Shown: piece after piece, positions 63,889 through 64,000 of the stretch | Numbering within the stretch: the stretch's first letter is position 1 | Layout: each line of letters opens with the position of its first letter | NCBI GenBank assembly: GCA_902573835.1 | Contig: CACGKZ010000003.1 | Coordinates: forward strand, 35,803-99,802 | DNA from: an uncultured Pelagibacteraceae bacterium | GTDB lineage: Bacteria; Pseudomonadota; Alphaproteobacteria; Pelagibacterales; Pelagibacteraceae | DNA: 64,000 nucleotides | Reading direction: 5' to 3' | The notes under the pieces: model-generated | Told to the model about the DNA's origin: nothing | The model's database searches: none | The model's input: the letters and a program-made list of their open reading frames with translations, nothing else | Position numbers and translations under genes: made by a program

Positions 63889-64000
63889 TTATTAATACTT
63901 TTTTTATTAAATTAATATTTATCGATTTTCCAGTAGATAAAGAAATATTGTCTATATCTTTAATAAATTGGAATATTTTGTCATAAGATCTCTCGATATT
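63881..64000 (-). CDS. C-terminal end of a DnaA/Hda-like protein (cut by window edge)
   Basis: Only the last 39 residues are in the window, ending NIERSYDKIFQFIKDIDNIS, then [19 protein letters not shown] and a TAA that overlaps the aspS start. The pattern (a helix with RS, then a short SLxxGKxI stretch and a final IKKVL helix) looks like the lid of the AAA+ domain of DnaA and its regulator HdaA, which act in replication control. The evidence is thin because so little is visible; another AAA+ protein is possible. Confidence 0.45.
   Translation of the reverse strand, partial: NIERSYDKIFQFIKDIDNISLSTGKSININLIKKVLINE

Noticed and set aside
1..64000. CRISPR arrays, insertion sequences, prophage or toxin-antitoxin modules
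   Set aside because: No regularly spaced repeats, transposase, integrase or phage structural motifs were seen; nearly all sequence is covered by core genes.

Overview
The window is a very AT-rich, densely packed bacterial chromosome segment. I read it as SAR11 (Pelagibacterales, Alphaproteobacteria). The basis is the AT bias, near-zero intergenic space, and a typically alphaproteobacterial gene order (complex I operon running into birA, coaX, rnj, DUF1467, proS, lolC, lolD, dnaE). Complex I accessory subunit NDUFA12 and a DUF2155 protein also lie next to accBC. There are no insertion sequences, prophage genes, CRISPR arrays, rRNA genes or other mobile DNA. Species assignment would need a database search.

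Layout. 1-1190: tsf (cut by the window edge) and rpsB, transcribed leftwards behind a structured leader (1191-1262) that folds as a stem, an inner hairpin and a candidate pseudoknot next to the rpsB start. 1303-24967: one leftward unit of 22 genes with no gap above 5 nt: nuoABCDEFGHIJKLMN, birA, coaX, rnj, a DUF1467 membrane protein, proS, lolC, lolD, dnaE. 24968-25167: divergent promoter region with a Fur-type dyad placed on the -35 of the rightward promoter. 25168-27508: a methyltransferase and a polytopic GT-C-like membrane protein, probably surface-glycan genes. 27517-27673: tRNA-Asp and tRNA-Val. 27760-30863: a zinc-ribbon membrane protein and an 848-residue epimerase-cupin-methyltransferase fusion.

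30919-38754: a leftward protein quality-control block (tig, clpP, clpX, lon). A tRNA-Leu gene sits 6 nt in front of tig, with a WecA-like glycan initiator and an EamA transporter upstream. 38859-40265: glnA, with an NtrC-type dyad in front. 40269-46370: an iscR-like regulator with sufB, sufC, sufD, sufS, sufU, sufT and sufA, the iron-sulfur assembly machinery that would supply the many clusters of complex I. 46498-55170: an alpha/beta hydrolase, anmK, tyrS, a large AsmA-like protein, prfB with an intact programmed +1 frameshift, and mrcA (PBP1A).

55305-64000: an RNase E/G without the usual zinc-link cysteines, thiG and thiS, aroQ-accB-accC, DUF2155 and NDUFA12, a stand-alone C-terminal domain of class II ribonucleotide reductase, aspS, and the end of a DnaA/Hda-like gene cut by the window edge.

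The genes link up: the BirA encoded here should biotinylate the AccB encoded here; Suf feeds complex I; NDUFA12 belongs to complex I assembly; Lon/ClpXP/trigger factor form one proteostasis block. The strongest second-look items are the triple sugar-enzyme fusion, the solitary NrdJ C-terminal domain, the Fur-like site on the glycan-gene promoter, the tRNA-Leu/tig junction, the rpsB leader and the RNase E lacking a zinc link. I did not find a clearly new defence or mobile system; this is mostly streamlined core genome.
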